A DNA stretch of 7,319 bases from an uncultured Bacteroidota bacterium. Lineage in GTDB: Bacteria; Bacteroidota; Bacteroidia; Chitinophagales; Chitinophagaceae. The notes under the pieces were generated by a model. The model had not been told where the DNA came from and made no database searches. It saw only the letters and a list, made by a program, of their open reading frames with translations. The stretch is taken from NCBI GenBank assembly GCA_946479535.1, contig CAMLGP010000128.1, positions 1 through 7,319 on the forward strand, written 5' to 3'. A program made the translations under genes and the position numbers. This document shows positions 6,115 to 7,319 of this stretch, piece by piece. Each line of letters starts with the position of its first letter. Positions within the stretch are counted from its first letter, which is position 1.

Positions 6115-6469
6115 ATGAATACATTTAAGAACGGAAGGTAAGAAAAGGCAAAATGAGAGAGTTATTTTCTTCGTAACAATACGGGATTGCCAGTAATTTC
6201 TATATGGCCGGAATCGCCAAAACATCCTCTGTTTACGTATTCAAACAGCCCCTATTTTTGGTGTAGTGACTGGTTGATGAATAATCGATCATCACAGAAC
6301 AAAAGTCCCGTTTTAATCCAAATATCTACCGAAAACCGCCCTTGAGATCTGAGCCAATGAAGAAACAATGATTAAGCAATTATGAAAAACACTAAGGTTG
6401 GCTCTCAACAAAAAACTCAATCCCGGACACAGATCCGGGATTGAGTTTTTTAATCAACAGGTCAGCATT
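6115..6469. other. Gene-free 355-bp interval between the dehydrogenase and lptC
   Basis: I see no credible ORF on either strand. The right end carries a strong hairpin (6410-6451). The left end, upstream of the dehydrogenase, holds a weak minus-strand promoter candidate: TCATTTTG (6156 down to 6149, one mismatch to TAnnTTTG) with ATTG 20 bp further upstream (6180-6177) as a possible -33 element. A short inverted repeat, TGATGA/TCATCA (6275-6280 and 6289-6294), may be chance. The rest is AT-rich and unremarkable. Confidence 0.5.
6410..6451. terminator. Strong bidirectional intrinsic terminator after lptC
   Basis: The two arms 6410-6427 and 6434-6451 pair perfectly over 18 bp (core CTCAATCCCGGA with TCCGGGATTGAG) around the 6-nt loop CACAGA, and the A- and T-run ends give a U tract on either strand. 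It begins 18 bp past the lptC stop on the minus strand and is its obvious terminator. No plus-strand gene leads into it. Confidence 0.9.
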
Positions 6470-7051
6470 TTATTCTGCAAAACCTGTATCAGATATCTTC
6501 ATATCACCAATAGGAGCCTTGAATGTAACACTGCTGAAATCCTGCGTGGCTTCCATTCCCTTCCCACCCTGAATAGCATTACCGGGAGAATGATAGGTAG
6601 CTACAGTGTCTGTATAAAATATTCCTCTTGCCTGATCCCACCAGAGATCATGACACCGGAGAGTATCGCCCTTGGCGCTTATCACCACCACACTATCACG
6701 CAGATAAACTTTTTCCCTCGTTTGTAAATATTTCCCATAACGTGCATCCAGCCAGCTATCAACCTTCGCACTATCATTATAGAAATCCGCATGAAGTGTT
6801 TGGGTAAATTCCACAAACTGCCCGGTATCTGTCTGAACCATCAGCATTAAAGGTGCGGTCAACTTTGACTTTACTTTTCCTTCCTGGCTCAGGAAGCTGG
6901 TTACTTTGGATACAGTGTCTATGACCATTGTATCTTTTACCCATGCATCGATTTCTTTTTGTGAATTCTCACAACTACAAACAAAACAGCAGCTCACAAA
7001 GAGAGCTGCTGCAAATGAAAATGTTTTGAATATTGTTGCGGAATTATTCAT
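6470..7051 (-). CDS. lptC: LPS export ABC transporter periplasmic protein LptC, lipoprotein form
   Basis: A 193-residue protein. Residues 1-27 are a lipoprotein signal peptide with lipobox VCSC, C27 being the lipidated cysteine (C25 is also present). The rest is an LptC-type beta-jellyroll chain: VSKVTSFLSQEGKVKSKL (48-64), the acidic FVEFTQTLHADFYND stretch (79-93), a SWLDARYGKY segment (99-108), and the strongly diagnostic LWWDQARGIFYTDT (136-149) followed by GKGMEATQDFSSV (163-175). LptC carries LPS from the LptB2FG inner-membrane transporter to the LptA bridge; Bacteroidota forms are often lipoproteins rather than transmembrane proteins. The ATG overlaps the stop of the upstream barrel gene by 8 nt, with AAGGAA just before it inside that gene, suggesting translational coupling. 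A strong terminator follows. Confidence 0.88.
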   Translation of the reverse strand: MNNSATIFKTFSFAAALFVSCCFVCSCENSQKEIDAWVKDTMVIDTVSKVTSFLSQEGKVKSKLTAPLMLMVQTDTGQFVEFTQTLHADFYNDSAKVDSWLDARYGKYLQTREKVYLRDSVVVISAKGDTLRCHDLWWDQARGIFYTDTVATYHSPGNAIQGGKGMEATQDFSSVTFKAPIGDMKISDTGFAE

Positions 7052-7319
7052 ATTTCCTTCTTACAAACCAGAAATCGCTAAAAGAGAATCCTACAGATAA
7101 GCGAAACAGGTTTTCCTTCAGCAAATTATCATTATTTCCTCTCTTGATAAATTCCATCCCCAGGTTAATAATGGTAGCCTGGCCGGGACTAAGGCGATTA
7201 TAGTTGCGAATAGGAAGTCCTGCACCCAGTGAAAATCCAAGCAACGGTAATTTCTTTTGAACTATGATGTAGTCTTCACCAATAAAGAATCCTGCACGGT
7301 AAGCAACATTGCTGAAATA
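7044..7319 (-). CDS. Outer-membrane beta-barrel protein, C-terminal part (5' end outside window)
   Basis: The frame is open from the right edge of the window to a TAA at 7044-7046, giving the last 91 residues. They show alternating hydrophobic strands with turns: RAGFFIGEDYIIV, LLGFSLGAGLPI, TIINLGMEFIKRG and finally LFRLSVGFSFSDFWFVRRKYE. This is the usual look of an outer-membrane barrel end, although the barrel's aromatic residues are followed by a short basic tail, RRKYE. A gene of this kind directly before lptC is a familiar arrangement in Bacteroidota (from memory), and the 8-nt overlap with lptC indicates one operon. The specific barrel family cannot be named from this fragment, and its role in LPS transport is only suggested by position. 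Confidence 0.75.
   Translation of the reverse strand, partial: YFSNVAYRAGFFIGEDYIIVQKKLPLLGFSLGAGLPIRNYNRLSPGQATIINLGMEFIKRGNNDNLLKENLFRLSVGFSFSDFWFVRRKYE

Noticed and set aside
6115..6225. 37-codon N-terminal extension of the dehydrogenase
   Set aside because: SDR proteins begin a few residues before the TGxxxGIG motif; the extension has atypical composition and spans the likely promoter.
6398..6727. 109-residue plus-strand ORF
   Set aside because: It runs through the terminator hairpin and antisense to lptC, with no domain signal.

Overview
The window looks like a chromosomal segment from a Bacteroidota bacterium, most likely of the Chitinophagaceae type. The reasons are protein families typical of that phylum (a DUF2807 'head GIN' adhesin-like protein, a Bacteroidota-style lipoprotein LptC coupled to an outer-membrane barrel, and a long flavin reductase-like protein), almost no Shine-Dalgarno sequences, and a good Bacteroidota -7 promoter element (TAnnTTTG) in front of lysS. 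The lineage call is inference from gene content; no rRNA or other marker is present.

Layout. 1-396 (+) is the 3' end of a fumarylacetoacetate hydrolase-family gene. 397-587 carries a shared terminator nested inside a longer imperfect inverted repeat. 588-1313 (-) encodes a secreted DUF2807 protein. 1314-1719 is a 406-bp divergent intergenic region dominated by a degenerate 11-bp-period repeat array of about 200 bp that reverses orientation at a central palindrome. 1720-2601 (+) is a flavin reductase-like protein with a C-terminal extension; it ends against a strong hairpin shared with 2697-3416 (-), an exported DUF4197 protein. 3640-5163 (+) is lysS (class II lysyl-tRNA synthetase), closed by a clear intrinsic terminator. 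5293-6114 (-) is a short-chain dehydrogenase resembling the SDR domain of HSDL2. 6115-6469 has no gene but ends in a strong hairpin terminator. 6470-7051 (-) is lptC, whose start overlaps by 8 nt the stop of a partial outer-membrane barrel gene that runs off the right edge (7044-7319, -).

How the genes relate. Most are single-gene units facing each other or diverging, with hairpins in the convergent gaps; the only visible operon is barrel-lptC, which points to envelope and LPS transport. The FAA-hydrolase and flavin reductase-like genes could both belong to aromatic amino-acid breakdown, but that is inference. lysS is housekeeping. No insertion sequence, tRNA, CRISPR or phage gene was seen. 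The most unusual element is the 11-bp phased array at 1463-1659, whose role cannot be assigned from sequence.
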